DNA of 64,000 nucleotides from Thalassia testudinum (GCA_037157565.1 JAZHRO010000062.1:1116001-1180000); one strand, 5' to 3'. Positions 46,320 to 58,439 are shown, numbered from the stretch's first letter. Numbers and translations: made by a program. Notes: generated by a model not told the origin, from the sequence alone.

Positions 46320-46900
46320 GTTGTGGTTGCATGCTGTCATCGAGCGACCGGCAAAAGGGAGTATGAGCGGAGATGGAGCATGCTTATGCCATGGTGCAAG
46401 TTGGGTCCACGGTGCCCTATGTGTCCACAGTGTTGGATGATGATCGGAAGAGGATGGTCAACCCTCCCTTTTAGCAACTCTTCAGTATGTTTTCCTTCTG
46501 TTGAAAGCTTCTCCCACCACTTAGCGAAGATCGCGAGTGGTTGGAACGACAAGATAAGTCTGGTGTTAACGTCATCAGATGTCTAGATCAAGTTTAGGAC
46601 ATCTTAAAAGTGTGGATAGTAGTGAGTCCACGATGGGGGTTCTCAGATGTTCAAACTAGACTCAGGACGTCTTATAGAATGACTTTGGACGTCTGAATGA
46701 TGCCTTTGTTGCACCTAGCCTGCATCCACCAAATAGATTATCATAAGCATAGGGTCATTAGCATATGTTGTAAAATTGGCATATAAAATTATACGCAGAC
46801 TAAGATGAATTACCATTTAACTCCTAATCAGTTAGAAACTAAGAATAGATAATTAAAGAGTACTTAGGCTAAATAATGGTCCACCAAAGTAGACTTATCA
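46320..46900 (-). repeat. LTR F, right part
   Basis: Continuation of 32757-33704 across element A. Its outer end on minus reads TGATAAGTCTACTTTGGTGG, matching the start of the solo LTR at 12629. Four AGATGTCT/GGACGTCT-type words lie at 46578-46694. Confidence 0.65.
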
Positions 46901-48580
46901 AATGTCTCCATGCTTAAGTTTGGGTAGTCCCTAACAAAAATGATGGTAGTTGCCAAAGATTTTTTCTTCTCTTATTCCAAAAATTTAAAGATCTAGACAA
47001 ATGTGACAATGAAGTGATAGTAGCCTAGGCAACGGATCCAAGTGAAAAGCCAACCTACATTTAAAGTTCGTGCTTTACCCTTGATAAAAATTCTATTAGG
47101 ATAGGTAACTACTTCCTTTGGGGATAAAGCAGAAAATAATCTGTGATTTGACCTTGGCTTTTTTGGTTAGGTAGAAGATATCTAAGTCAAATGGATTCAT
47201 ATTTGGTGGCTCATACTCATTTGGTGCTACATGTAGTCTAGTACTGCAGATTCTAAATCTCTAGACTACATGTATTCCTTAGCATTCCTTTGCACTCACT
47301 CTTTTTTTCTTTTTTCCTTTCTGAGATTACAAATCTCACCAGATTTTGTAAATGTACTCAATGTTTGATGGCCTTACATGACATTCACACTTCAATTTGA
47401 GTCTAATAACCCTATAACTAAGTCAGAATTCTTCAACCAGTATTTGAGTAATCAGAAATACTGAAAAAGTAGGTATGAGTCATATTTGGTAGATTGCAAT
47501 GAGTGTTTTTATTACCTCAATGATATTGACATATGATGAAATCAACACGAAGATATAGCTATAAATTCGAATATATATTTTTTATTTTCTTTTCTTTTTC
47601 TTTTCTTTCTTCCTATATATATATATTTCTTTTTCCCTCTTTTTTTTCTTTTTTCTTTTTAACTATCAACACAACACAACACGGTGCAAACTTTTACTCA
47701 TGAGGCATTATTAGGGATGATGATATTCAAGAGGATATTGTGTGGCTTATTTGATGGAAGTGCCTACTCTTGGCACCAAGAAGGAATGGATAGGACAAGT
47801 GTATTTCTGACTTTTGAAACTACTACCCTCCTTCAGCTGAGGAATCTATGAAGGATGGTTGTAACCATCCACCACAATCATAGTTTTATTAAAACTCAAT
47901 CTCTATATATCTGCCTTATTTGGTGACACTCAGGAATTCACACACAATGTTCGCACATAGGAACAGAGAGCAAAAACTATGCCTAACTCTAAGGTATCAT
48001 CATCTAATTATCCAGAACCTAAGAGTCCTTGCACTAGACTTAGCACACCAGTAGTCACTCTACTTTCTCCTCACATATATTAGGTTGATCTAATGGAAGA
48101 GAGTTTGCTTGACTCCCTACTAACAATCCAAGGGTTCAGCAAACTAAAAATGTTTATTGGTTTTCTTAAAAGATCTATTACCCAGTCTATGTGCAAGTGA
48201 AGTAAATGTACTGGATTCTAAACTAAGAAACAATTTAAGAAAAAACTCTTCAATGACACCTCCTTGATAACAATCTTCTGCTAGGGACTAACCAATTCAG
48301 CTCAAGGTATTTTTTTCTTTAATGCACCTAACCTAAATGCATAAATACTGCCTAAAAATGCAAAATGCACCCCTATGCCTAAATCCTGTAATGTCCTCAT
48401 TGTAAAATTAAAATAAGGGGAGAAAGGAAGGAAATCACCTGATGAAGGCATTATTTTGGACGTTAGGTTGCCTCCCAACAAGCGCTACATTTTTTGTCGG
48501 CAGTCAAACTTATAGGGAACCTGTAAGTCTGGTTCCAAACAGAAAGATTTAGGCCCTAAAAATATGCGTAAAAGCACAGG
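46901..48580 (-). other. Polypurine tract and 3' UTR of Athila-like element F
   Basis: CATGGAGACATT on minus adjoins LTR F. The plus strand reads CTCCATGCTTAAGTTTGGGT, like the start of the A and B 3' UTRs. Further on, AATGTCCTCATTGTAAAATT (48391) and GGTTGCCTCCCAACAAGCGC (48467) are landmarks that follow integrase in this group, yet no integrase lies beyond them. T-rich and AT-repeat stretches occur at 47575-47665. Confidence 0.6.
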
Positions 48581-48581
48581 C

Positions 48582-49800
48582 CTAGAAAATAGGTAGCCAC
48601 GGGTGATGGTAAGCTAATGATGCAGAGTTATCCCAAAAGACATGCGACCCTGAAAGATATGATCTGAATTTCTCAAGGGCAAACACAATGGCAAGGACTT
48701 CTTTCTCTGTGACAATGTAATTTTGTTGTCTATCATCTAAAGTTTTATTGGCATAGTAGATCACAATGGCTTCCTGTCAATGCGTTTCCCTAAAATCGCC
48801 CCAATAGCAAAATCTGAGGCATCAGTCATCAGTTCAAAGGGATGATTCCAATTAGGTCCCTATAAGATCAATGCCTTAATGACTTCTTTCTTCAATTCCT
48901 CAAAGCTCTCCAAGCACTGATCAGTGAAATCAGATTTGACTGTAGGGTTTGGAGTTCACTCAAGGGTTGGTCTCTAGTTAAGAGTTGACTCAAGGGTTTC
49001 GAGATCTTGGAGAAATCCTTGGTGAATTTGTGGTAGAATCCCGCATGCCCCAGAAATGATCGTATCTATTTAATAGAGTTGGGTGGGCGAAGTCTAGAAA
49101 TGGCATCAATCTTAGCTCTATCTACCACAATTCCATCTTTAGAAATGACATGGCCTAGGACGATGCCTTCCTATACCATGAAGTGGCTTTTTTCCCAACT
49201 GAGGACTAAGTTGACTTCTATACATTTTTGGAGAGGCTTGTCAAGATTCTTAAGATATAAGTCAAAAGAGCCTCCAAAAATGGAGAAGTCATCCATAAAA
49301 ACCTGGAGACATTCACCTACTAAGTCTGAAAATATTGCAAGCATACACCTTTAAAAGGTCGTAGGTGCATTGCAAAGACTAAAGGGCATCTTTCGAAAAG
49401 CAAAGGTTTCGAAGGGATAGGTGAATGTAGTCTTTTCTTAGTCCTTAGGGTGAACTGCTACCTAATTATAGTTGGAGTATCCGTCAAGGAAACAGTAAAA
49501 TTTCTGTCCAGCTAAATGCTCCAAGATTTGATCGATCAATGGGAGCAAAAAGTGATCTTTCTTGGTGGCAGTGTTTAATTTTCTGTAATAAATGTACACC
49601 CGGCAAGAAGTAGTCCGAGTGACAATTCCCCTTTCTCATTTGTGATGATAGTTAGTCCTACTTTTTTGGGAACAACTTGAGTAGGACTAACCCAATTACT
49701 ATCAGAGATAGGGTAGATAATGCTGGTGTCCAACCACTCGATGATCTTCTGTTTTACCACCTCTTGCATATTAGGATTCAATCTCCTTTGAGGCTGTCAG
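48582..49800 (-). pseudogene. Reverse transcriptase and truncated RNase H of element E
   Basis: Minus strand. RNase H: PFELMTDASDFAIGAILGKR near 48790-48845, then [29 protein letters not shown] at 48650-48740, after which the sequence abruptly stops resembling RNase H. RT: NPNMQEVVKQKIIEWLDTSIIYPISDSNWVSP (49680-49781) at its start, and the catalytic box VFMDDFSIFG at about 49275-49305 with both aspartates intact. Several frameshifts lie between. The codons at the box (GAT GAC) contain no CpG, unlike the dead boxes elsewhere in the window. Confidence 0.82.
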
Positions 49801-50870
49801 GAGGGGCAAGAGTCATCCTTTAGATAGATTCTATGAGTACAGTAGGACGGATTAATACCATTGAGATCTTTAAGAGTCCAACTGATTGCTTTTTGATTCT
49901 TGCTCAAGACTTGGAGAAGCTTTTCCTCTTGATCCCCAGTAAGATTGAAATTGATAATTAGGTCATAGTCTATTTAGGTCCTAGGAAAACATACTTTAGA
50001 GAGTCGGGCAAGGGTTTTAAATCCAATTGTGGGCCTGACTCAAAAAGTGATTCAGAATTGAGGTCCAAAGGGGAAGAGAGAGGGAGAAAGAGTGAAAGGG
50101 AGAGTCAAATGTGGAAGGTGAAGTCAAGGTGGGGGGGATGAGGTGACTTAGGAATAGATTCAACTGCAAAGCAAGTGCCTATGTGTGTAATTTGCAAGGT
50201 TTCTTCCACCAACTATCTATTTCTGAGTTCGAATCTTCAAAGAAATTAGATTCTCGAAATCTCCTTGAAGCTTGAAAAATATCCAAAGTAATTGATTCTC
50301 CACTGCAAGTGATTTTCATCTTTCTAGAATCACAATCGATATTTGCCTTTACGATGGCTAGAAAGGGTCTTTCAATAATAATTGCGGCATTCTCTAATGC
50401 TTTTGGTACCTTGATTATCCAGGACTAGAAAGTCTATGATGAATAGACAATTCTAGACCCGAACAATGACATCCTCAACAATCCCCTATGGTTTGATTGT
50501 AAATCAGTCAACTAATTGTAATGTAACCTCGACGGGTTTTCATTCATCGAATCTAAATTCCTAAAAAACAATAGTGGGGATAAGATTTATGGAGGCACCA
50601 AGATCAAGAAGGGCACAATCAAAAGTGGTGTCATTAATGACAACCGAAATTAGAGGAGCACCTGGGTCTTTCTTTTTTAGAGGTAGTTTTCTCTACACAA
50701 CTGAGCCAACTATCTCTGAAAGGATCACCTTTCATAGGTTTCTAGATTGCCTTTTAGGAGTACACAAATCTTTTAAAAACTTAGCATAGGTAGGGATGTA
50801 CTTAATTACATCTAGGAGAGGGATATTTATTTCTACTTGCCTAAAAAGTTCCATTAATTCCTTATCAGAA
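49801..50870 (-). pseudogene. Protease region and RT linker of element E, decayed
   Basis: ALLDLGASINLIPTIV on the minus strand near 50570-50620 is the protease active site. Flap-like KGPSIIIIA and ILGRPF-type remnants lie near 50350-50400. No frame longer than about 70 codons survives. Confidence 0.7.
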
Positions 50871-50872
50871 GG

Positions 50873-52909
50873 CTAAGATTTCCTTTTCTTTTTGTTGGTG
50901 GAATGAAGTGCTTGTGGGAAAGGAATAAGACTTTTCTCTTTTGCAGTTGAAGGTTCCTGAACTGGGATGGAAGGAGAGTGAACTTGCTTTTCTATGGAGT
51001 GGGTTCCATGTGTGGATGTATAAGGGCTACGATCTTGAGTAGTTTTCCCAATCCTTAAGCTAATTGCATTGATAGTACGATTATTTCTGGGAGGAGGTCG
51101 GGAGCCTTGATTTTGATGGAAACCTAGGGGGTGCTGAGGTGATGGATGGATAGCATGATTGGGATTCGAGCCTTGATATTGGTTCTTTTGATTATTAGGG
51201 TTTGGCATGGGCTGGGAGGGTAGGTTGCTTGCAAGTCTTTGGTCCATCGTGACCCTATTTGGTTTTGAAGAGTAGTCACAATACGGGTCCTTCGGACATC
51301 CAACTTTGCATACCTTGCAGGGTTTTCATAACCTGGGTATTAATGTCATCCTGAGAAGGCCTAGAATGATACTAAGTTTTCCATAAACCTCATGTTGATT
51401 TTATCTTGGAAAAGGAATTAGGATCCTTTCAAGAGAAATTCAGGTTGTTCTTGCAATTTGGATTTTAAGAATTGGAGGGATTTCTAAAATGCTCCTGGAG
51501 TGCCGAGATGTTTTCTATAGTAGGGCTAAAAGAATTTTGATTCATGAAATCATGTGTCCCAGTCAAACCTGGTGTAGCCTTAGAAAAGTAATTCTGCTTA
51601 GCCAGGACAACACCAATATTATGTATGTTTTCTCTCTTGATGATGTTAGGTGGAGTTAGATGTGGAGTTTGTTTTTGATTGAATTGTTCCTCCAATTTTT
51701 TCTGATGAATCTGCATCTGATCCAGTCTCTGTGATATCATTTGGATATCATCTTGGGTTACTAGAATAGATGTAGAATTGGAGTTGATTTCATTTACTCT
51801 GAGTCTTAGGTTTGCATTTCTACCAAAAGTGTCCATTGAAGTAAGATTAAATGAGTTTTCACTCATTTCTTCAAATAGTTGGTAAACACTTTCATTATCA
51901 TTGTTTAGGAAGTTGCCCCCACATGAGGCATCCACAAATCGTCTCAATTGATCTTCTAATCTATGATAAAAGATCTGCACTAGCTATCATAGTGGAATCT
52001 CATGCTGTGGACAACTTCTAAATAATTCTTGAAATCTCTCCCAAGACTCATGGAGAGATTCACCATGTTTTTGTTGGAAGGTGGTAATGGATCTTCTCAA
52101 TACATTGGTACGACCTATAGGGAAAAAATTCTTTAAAAAGGCACTCTTGAGTTGCTACCAAGTTGTTATGGGTCTACCAACTATTCTGAACCAGTAAACG
52201 GCCTAATCCTTGAGACTAAGAGGAAAAAGTCTCATAAGCAATAAGTCTTCCCGCACAATGTGGGAATGAGTGGTTTGGGCGAGGATAGTTAATTCCTCTA
52301 AATGGCTAAAAGGATCCTCTCTGGGAAGTCCATGAAAATGCTTAATCAAGTTCAAATTAACTGGCTTGATCTCGAAATCTCCTTTGGGAATCACCACCCC
52401 AGGTCTCTCCTCATAATTGGAAGGAACATAAAAATCCTTAAGAGGAATGACAGACTCCTTGGGTGGTTGATTCTATCTTTGGTTGGCTAGGTTCGTGAAA
52501 GTTCTAGCCAATTGTTGCTGATTATTTTCGAGTTGATGTAGTTGCTTGACCATTATGATTAGAGGATTAGGAGGGGGATTCTAATTCTGATTTTGATTAA
52601 TTTGCAACTCGAGGTTTTGAGGTAGCTCCAAACTGGGGACGTTAGGAATGGGAATGTCAGAATGCGGGTCAGCTTGTGGATTAGAGGTGGAAGTAGTGGG
52701 ATCATTAGACTTATTTTATATTTTTTCTGTGTTTTTATGTAAAGAAGAGGAATGAATTTGAGAAGAAGTGGTTGATATTTTTGTGTGGCGGGCGAAATCA
52801 ATTGGTCCCTCCAAGTGTGGGTTTTGGGACCGTTGCCCGTGCACACACTTTTATGAAGAATGGGAGGAGAGAAGGGAGGAGATGAGAGAAGTGTGCAAGC
52901 AAGTAACAA
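50873..52909 (-). pseudogene. gag of element E, broken
   Basis: 52203-52397: GDFEIKPVNLNLIKHFHGLPREDPFSHLEELTILA, the Athila-type capsid start. 51465-51980: QIFYHRLEDQLRRFVDASCGGNFL, EMSENSFN, QDDIQMISQRLDQMQIHQKKLEEQF, the capsid end and a coiled-coil-like linker. 50873-51247: Asn/Pro/Gln-rich C-terminal part. Stops and frame changes separate the pieces. It differs clearly from element A gag, so E is a separate lineage within the group. Confidence 0.78.
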
Positions 52910-54411
52910 AATTTCTAAGCCTATCTTGAGGTTGACTTCTTAGAAAACCTAAGGCTTTGGTTATATACTTACCAAGCTGTCAACAATTGACCACCCTTCC
53001 TATAATTAACCTAGTTAAGCTGCAAGGGGTGGATTGGGCCCAAGCATGTCCTAGGAATATCACTGGGGGCTTGTATAAACTCGCACCCGGTTGTTTGACA
53101 CTTCCCCTCAACATAAAACTAGGTTAAGTTAAGGAATTGAGGTTAATTGAAAATAACTTAATCAACAAATAGCAAGCCTAAGTTGAATGAATTCCTTAGG
53201 GTCAAGTTGCTACAAGTTTTAATTAAGGCTTAAGATACTTGAAGTGAATGGATTGAAGGGTGTTAGGGGGGTAGTTGCCCAGATTATTTCTTTCTATGTG
53301 TGAGCAAATTTGGGCGGGAGAGTGATGCTTAAATCCAAAACACAGGGTTTGCAAGCAAAGGATTTGATCGAAGACTTTTAGGGTTTGATAAATTTTTGTG
53401 GATTTTAAGATTTTCTCTTTTTATGTTTTCAAACAAAGTTTTGAGAATTCCACACATAAAATAAAAATCAGTTATGTTGGTGAAAATAGACTCCTTTAGA
53501 TTGTGGGGGGACTAAAAAGAGAAATTTAAAAACCTTGAAATGGAATCCTATGCAGGGAGCTCCTAAGAAATGAATCTTTTTATGTGGTGGCCTAAAAAAG
53601 ATAAACAACACCACTACTAGAAAGGAAATCAAACAAGGATTCTAAAATTGATTTTTTTAGGAATTTTGAAACTTGTTTGATAATTTTTTGAGGTTTTTTT
53701 CTACACTGGTGTCAATATTAAGAAAAGATAGATTCGGAAAATTGATTCTGTAAAATCCTTAAATAACCTCAGAAATTTCTAAAATTTTATATGTTGTAGA
53801 GATTTTCTCAAGGTTTCTAGTAATATAAATTTTGTCCAAATTTGATGAGTAGAAAATTTATAAAATTCGAGGATAGTAAGAAAATAGTAAGAAATTGGGG
53901 TTTGACCCCTCTTTAGTCCAAGAATTTTTTAATTGTTTCTATTCGGTTAACTCTTTTGAAATTTAAAACTTAAGCTCCTGACTTAAATAGGCTTCTTTGG
54001 GTAGAGCTTGAGGATTTTAGGAAGCCTTTTTAAGCTTGAACTTGATTTTTGAAAGTGGAGTCAAAAGGTTGGGTTTCCAAAAATCACACACCAATGTAAA
54101 GAGGATGGTGGGGAAATGAAGTAAACAAGCAATCAAATAGATTTTAAGGTTGCACTGTGTTTAATTTTTCTTGTTTTTGTTTGTTTTGATATTTTAAATA
54201 TGTTTTTGAGATTTTTCTTAGGATTTCTGAGAACATTTTGGTTAGGCACTTACCTAGAAATCGCAGGAAGAAAAGGAATCTTGAAGCTTTTGCTTCAAGT
54301 GAATCCAAATCCTACTCCCGCTCTTGATTTGCACCTATACAAAACACAAACACAAAACTAGTGAAGACTCAAATAAAGCACGAGAGAGATAAATAACAAC
54401 TAAGTCGTGCT
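52910..54411 (-). other. 5' leader of element E
   Basis: No coding frame. AT-rich, with TTTTTG-rich runs; position between primer site and gag identifies it as leader. Confidence 0.6.
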
Positions 54412-54429
54412 TCCCTGGCAATGGCGCCA
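54412..54429 (-). other. Primer binding site (tRNA-Asp type) of element E
   Basis: TGGCGCCATTGCCAGGGA on minus, close to the standard tRNA-Asp primer site. It lies eight bases inside the LTR edge at 54438. Confidence 0.85.
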
Positions 54430-54437
54430 AAAAGTAG

Positions 54438-54712
54438 TGTAGTACGAAATTTACACGGTTTGTAAATACAAGTTTTGAAATGTTGTAACGCGTAAATCCG
54501 GTCAACTTTTAAAATTTGTAAACCTAGATAAGGCAAGTATCTAGGGTCATTCAAGGAGGCAACATAGTTAATAAATTTGTATTCTCTCTCTCACCAACTC
54601 AAATCTTCTTTTTTGGTATTTTTAGGGTTTTGTGAATTTTTAGGTTTTAGAAAATAATCGGGCAATGGAAGATAGAAATATGCCTAAGTGATATAAGAAA
54701 GTTCTAAATTTT
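54438..54712 (-). repeat. 5' LTR of element E, truncated
   Basis: Matches 29984-30280 closely. Homology stops abruptly at about 54712, so some 1.4 kb of the LTR is missing on the right side. Confidence 0.8.
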
Positions 54713-56350
54713 TCCACCTTGTCCACACCTGGTCAATTGGCAAGGAGCCCTCATACTATGATTTAAAGGAACTGGCAACATTCTGCCATCCTCACCTGTT
54801 CAAGTTGCCTGCAAGCCATTCTTACCTCCCCTTTGCTTGGTATACTTTTATAACCAGCATGGTGTCTGCCTCATTAGTGAAGGGATTGATCATATTGACC
54901 CATGGTATTGTGAAGCGTGAAAACAGTCATTTAAAATTTTTTGAAATCAAGAACACATCGATGCCAAAAGCTCAATTGAGAATATGAAAATGAAAATGCC
55001 TTAAAATGAAACCACATGGATAAACTAATTTTCTTCCATTTCAGGATTCTATGAGTACAAGAGTATTATACCTTCGTAGGTGGCATGGTGCAACATCCCA
55101 TGTGCAGTGCCTCCTCAAACAAGTCCCGACATAACTCGACCTCCTGCTTGACAGGAGAATGAGACCCTTCATGTCGTGGAGATCAAAACTTGGATGTGAT
55201 CCTTGACCCTTCATGAACCCAAAGTGACTCCTTGCCTCATTTTCTCTCTCTCAATTGTTTTAGTTGACATCTACTTCATAAGGGGATGTTAGAAAAAATA
55301 CATCGAATTTCATCATATGAAAATCCATCAAGCACTATATGTTCCGGAAATCTTCAAGTTGATCACTAAAAATATTTTTTCAAACCAACTTATAGATTTC
55401 AATTCTTAGAAGTTGTTATTGTGTCATCTTGTGAGCATAATAGTTTTATGCATATGGTACTATAATTATGCTCCCACTAACCCTTACATGAGTCCAAGCA
55501 TCATTAAGGTTTGAATGCATCCACAACACCTTATAGATGATTCAAGTATAAATGCCTATTGGGACCATGATTGGACTCAAGCTTTTAGCCTTCACCCAAT
55601 CACTCATGTTATGACCCTTAAAGTTTCATCATATGAAGGTGGATCATTCTTAAACTCATTTGAGATGTGAGATCCAGATTTCCATGTGTGAGTTGTATTA
55701 CCTTGAAACTCTTTTCAAGTAGCTGAGCATACTTGGTCAATGTTGATTCATATTAAATTTGATTTCAGATCTTGATCAAGTTCTAGCAACCTTTTAAGAT
55801 TCCTTGTTTCTCTTGGTATGATTCTCATTCTAAGTATCTATCCTTGTGGAACCCAACATTTCATAAGTTGAATGCTCTTTGAGAACTCTCATCTAGTAAT
55901 TGGAACATTTCCCTATTCTAGATGACCATTGAAACTAATCATTGCTTGTATATTCAACTAGCTTGGATATATATTATAGGCCCAACCATTGTTTTGCATG
56001 GCTTGTTCAGGACGAGTTCCACAACCTTCTTGTCATGCATCATTCTTGGATTGAATACTAATTACGCATTCATCGTTATAAAAATCTAGCATTCCATAAG
56101 ACTAAAATATCCTTTTTGGAATTCTAATCACTCTAATGACAATTGTTGTTACATTTGTAAGTCCAAGAATATTGCAATTTTTTCCTAAATCTAATGCACT
56201 TGGATATGACAAAAACCAAGTGACATTCAATCGTGTTGACCCATTGTTGGATGAGTTCAAGTAACTCTCCAAGAGTCATTATTCCTTGGATTGGATTTTT
56301 AATTAAGGGTTTTTACATATATAACCCTATAACCTTTGGATATTACATCT
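54713..56350 (-). repeat. Degenerate copia-type LTR copy (family H), left
   Basis: From about 54890 it aligns by eye with 59870 onward: GTGAAGCGTGAAAACAGTCATTTAAAA against GTGTGAAAAATGATTATTTAAAAC, then CTTCCATTTCAGGATTCTATG against CTTCCCATTTCGAGATCCTA and CAACATCCCATGTGCAGTGC against AGCATCCTACATGTTGTGC. Much decayed; both borders are unclear. Nothing in it codes. Confidence 0.5.
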
Positions 56351-56360
56351 ATACCCTATG

Positions 56361-56518
56361 TTCTTTGTAATTACGCAACTATCCCTCACATCTTCTCCCC
56401 ATTAACTAAAATACCCTTGAGTTAAAAGTCATTTGGTTAAACTATAATGACTGTTAAGTTAGGGGTATTTCTGTTAATTAAGAGAAGATTTGAGGGGTAT
56501 TTTCGTAATTACAAAGAA
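56361..56518. mobile_element. Foldback/MITE-like element, 158 bases
   Basis: Left arm begins TTCTTTGTAATTACG and right arm ends CGTAATTACAAAGAA, exact complements at the tips. Complementarity continues through the GAGGG/CCCTC and AGAAGAT/ATCTTCT words and the GGGTATTT/AAATACCC words, giving arms of about 60 bases around an AT-rich loop. No target duplication can be fixed with confidence. Confidence 0.7.
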
Positions 56519-56872
56519 TGGACAACATTCAAAAAAGCTAATCATTGGGTGGGTTAAGACTGTTGGGAGGGGGATCCTTTCCTCTATTTAGGTGATGGTT
56601 GTCCCTTGTCCACTACATATTTCAAGCATTATCCACATCAGCTCTTCATTTAAAACATTCTTCCTACCACATACACATTTGGAGCATTTTTCCTATCACT
56701 TGTCCTGCATATTTCATTTAGGTATGAAAACTCAACAAAGGAAAAAATGATTCTTGTCACTTGCACATTTGAAGAATTCTTCATGTCACTTTCAAGCATT
56801 CTTGCACATTTGATTAGTACAACTCAACAAAGGAAAAAATGATTACAATGAAATTCATCTATATCTTTCAAT

Positions 56873-57223
56873 GTGATTATTACAGGGTTAGCTACTCCTA
56901 TGGATACAATGAAAGCTTCCTCTCAATCTTCAAGCAACTGCCAACCAAGTAGCAACGTCCCACGTGTGTATTTGAGGAGTGTGACATGCTTCTGTAGAGT
57001 TCTAGTTGCACTCAGAGTTTCTGTACGACCATGGAGCAAAGGTCGGAAGTTTTACTGTTGTCCACACAATACTTGCAAATTCTTCAAATGGGCAAATCTG
57101 AGAGAGGAGCATGAAGCGGAAGATCACCTAATGCAAACCATGCAAGAAGAGAACATCGAGTTAGGAAGAGATTTTGATTACATACTACACATGGTCCATG
57201 ACACCAACGTGAGAGTTGTGTAG
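56873..57223 (+). CDS. Small GRF-type zinc-finger protein
   Basis: A 116-codon frame. The better start may be the ATG at 56900 (MDTMKASSQ), because TTATTACAG just before 56885 looks like a splice acceptor, so an upstream exon is possible. Residues about 43-72 (counting from 56873) form a GRF zinc finger: CFCRVLVALRVSVRPWSKGRKFYCCP followed by CKFFKW, with the Cys-X-Cys..Cys..Cys spacing and the GRKFYCCP core of the family. A charged, possibly helical tail (EEHEAEDHLMQTMQEENIELGRDF) follows. GRF fingers bind single-stranded nucleic acid in known proteins such as NEIL3 and APE2; small plant versions are often repeat-associated. It lies 350 bases from a foldback element and between two decayed LTRs, so a transposon-borne origin is possible. 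Confidence 0.6.
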   Translation: MIITGLATPMDTMKASSQSSSNCQPSSNVPRVYLRSVTCFCRVLVALRVSVRPWSKGRKFYCCPHNTCKFFKWANLREEHEAEDHLMQTMQEENIELGRDFDYILHMVHDTNVRVV

Positions 57224-58050
57224 TTGTAGAAAACCTTACATGAGTTAAGGTTGTATGTCAAAGTGGGTGTAATGTGCATTATCATAAGCATCACAATTAA
57301 AATGTATTACCAATAGGTGTTAATTTATTGCATTTAGTCCCTATTGGTTACTCCTCATTGGTAGATGGAATGAAGATTGGAGGAAACTAACTAGAAGCAT
57401 GTCATCTTTACAAACAGGTATGAAATAAGTTTTCCCTTATTCATCCATAAATAACGTTTACTTCCCAGAGTATTATTCCCTTAAGGCCACAAACATGCTA
57501 GTAGAATTTAATCACTAAGCTAGGAGCCTAACTGATATCACTAAGCAAGATAAGGAAGGAAGTAGAAGTCTTCCATTCATCACAATATAGAAAAAAGGAA
57601 GAAAGAGAATTTTGTTTGGGGAATACATGCAAGAAAGAAAGAATAAGACATCCAAAGATGACAACTTCAATTTGAACAATCCTCAACAGTAGCTCCAAAT
57701 GGATTGAAACGAAAGGCAAAAGAAAACAAGGCCTGCATTGGCATGATTGCTCCTTGTTGTAGGAGGAGCAAGGTATACACTACAAGAGCTGACAAGTATG
57801 CCTTCTTCGTCACGCAAGCTACATGTCACAGATAAGAATTCTATTCTAACCAAAAATCCTGTCTACTAACTATATCTCCTGAAGTTCATACCTACATTTT
57901 TTTTTTGTTTCCACGATCGCCTAAATTCATAGTAGAAACATAAATAAGTAATTTCATAACATCCAAATAGGTAGTAAATACAAAAAAAGAAGAGAATTTC
58001 ATAACAACCAAATAACTAGGTAGCATGAGAATCTCTTTTCCTGAACTGAC
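57224..58050. other. No gene seen
   Basis: AT-rich sequence. The minus frame at 57528-57719 shows no family motif. A T-run lies at 57896-57906. I see no further exons of the insulin-degrading-enzyme-like gene on the minus strand here. Confidence 0.4.
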
Positions 58051-58137
58051 CTTATATTCCTCTTCTGACATTTCATTAAGTTTTCCCTCAGATGCCTCAA
58101 GAAAAGCTTCAACTCTAGCATCAAGCTGTGTAGGATC
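58051..58137 (-). pseudogene. Isolated exon resembling insulin-degrading enzyme (M16 metallopeptidase)
   Basis: On the minus strand, an 87-base segment between ACAG and |GTCAGT reads as 29 residues including DPTQLDARVEAFLE and GKLNEMSEEEYK. This fits the C-terminal half of plant insulin-degrading-enzyme-like zinc peptidases, where a similar DPxxLDxRVExFL..F.xxLxEMsxEEF segment precedes a splice site. No neighbouring exons or the HXXEH site were found within the window. The acceptor region is duplicated: CAGGATCCT occurs at 58133-58141 and again 16 bases up, giving two possible acceptors. Most likely a captured or orphan gene fragment. Confidence 0.5.
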
Positions 58138-58439
58138 CTGTTTTGTGCAGGATCCTGTAAACAGGGGAAACAACATATAAGATAAGAGTAACTGATGAGA
58201 GAGTAATCTCAAAGTATGATAACTTTACAATAGATTGGATGATGAACTCTAGGCCTCAAATTCCCGAATGATATCTTCATTTGTTTCATGTTTGAGTTCC
58301 ATAATAATGATAGGAAAAAAAAGGCATGCAAGGATGAGTGACGATGTATTTCATAGACCTTCCTAAACCCTTCTCTTGACAATCCAATAGAATTGAAAAT
58401 AATATTTCTACGTCCTACTACATTTGATTAAAACACTTG

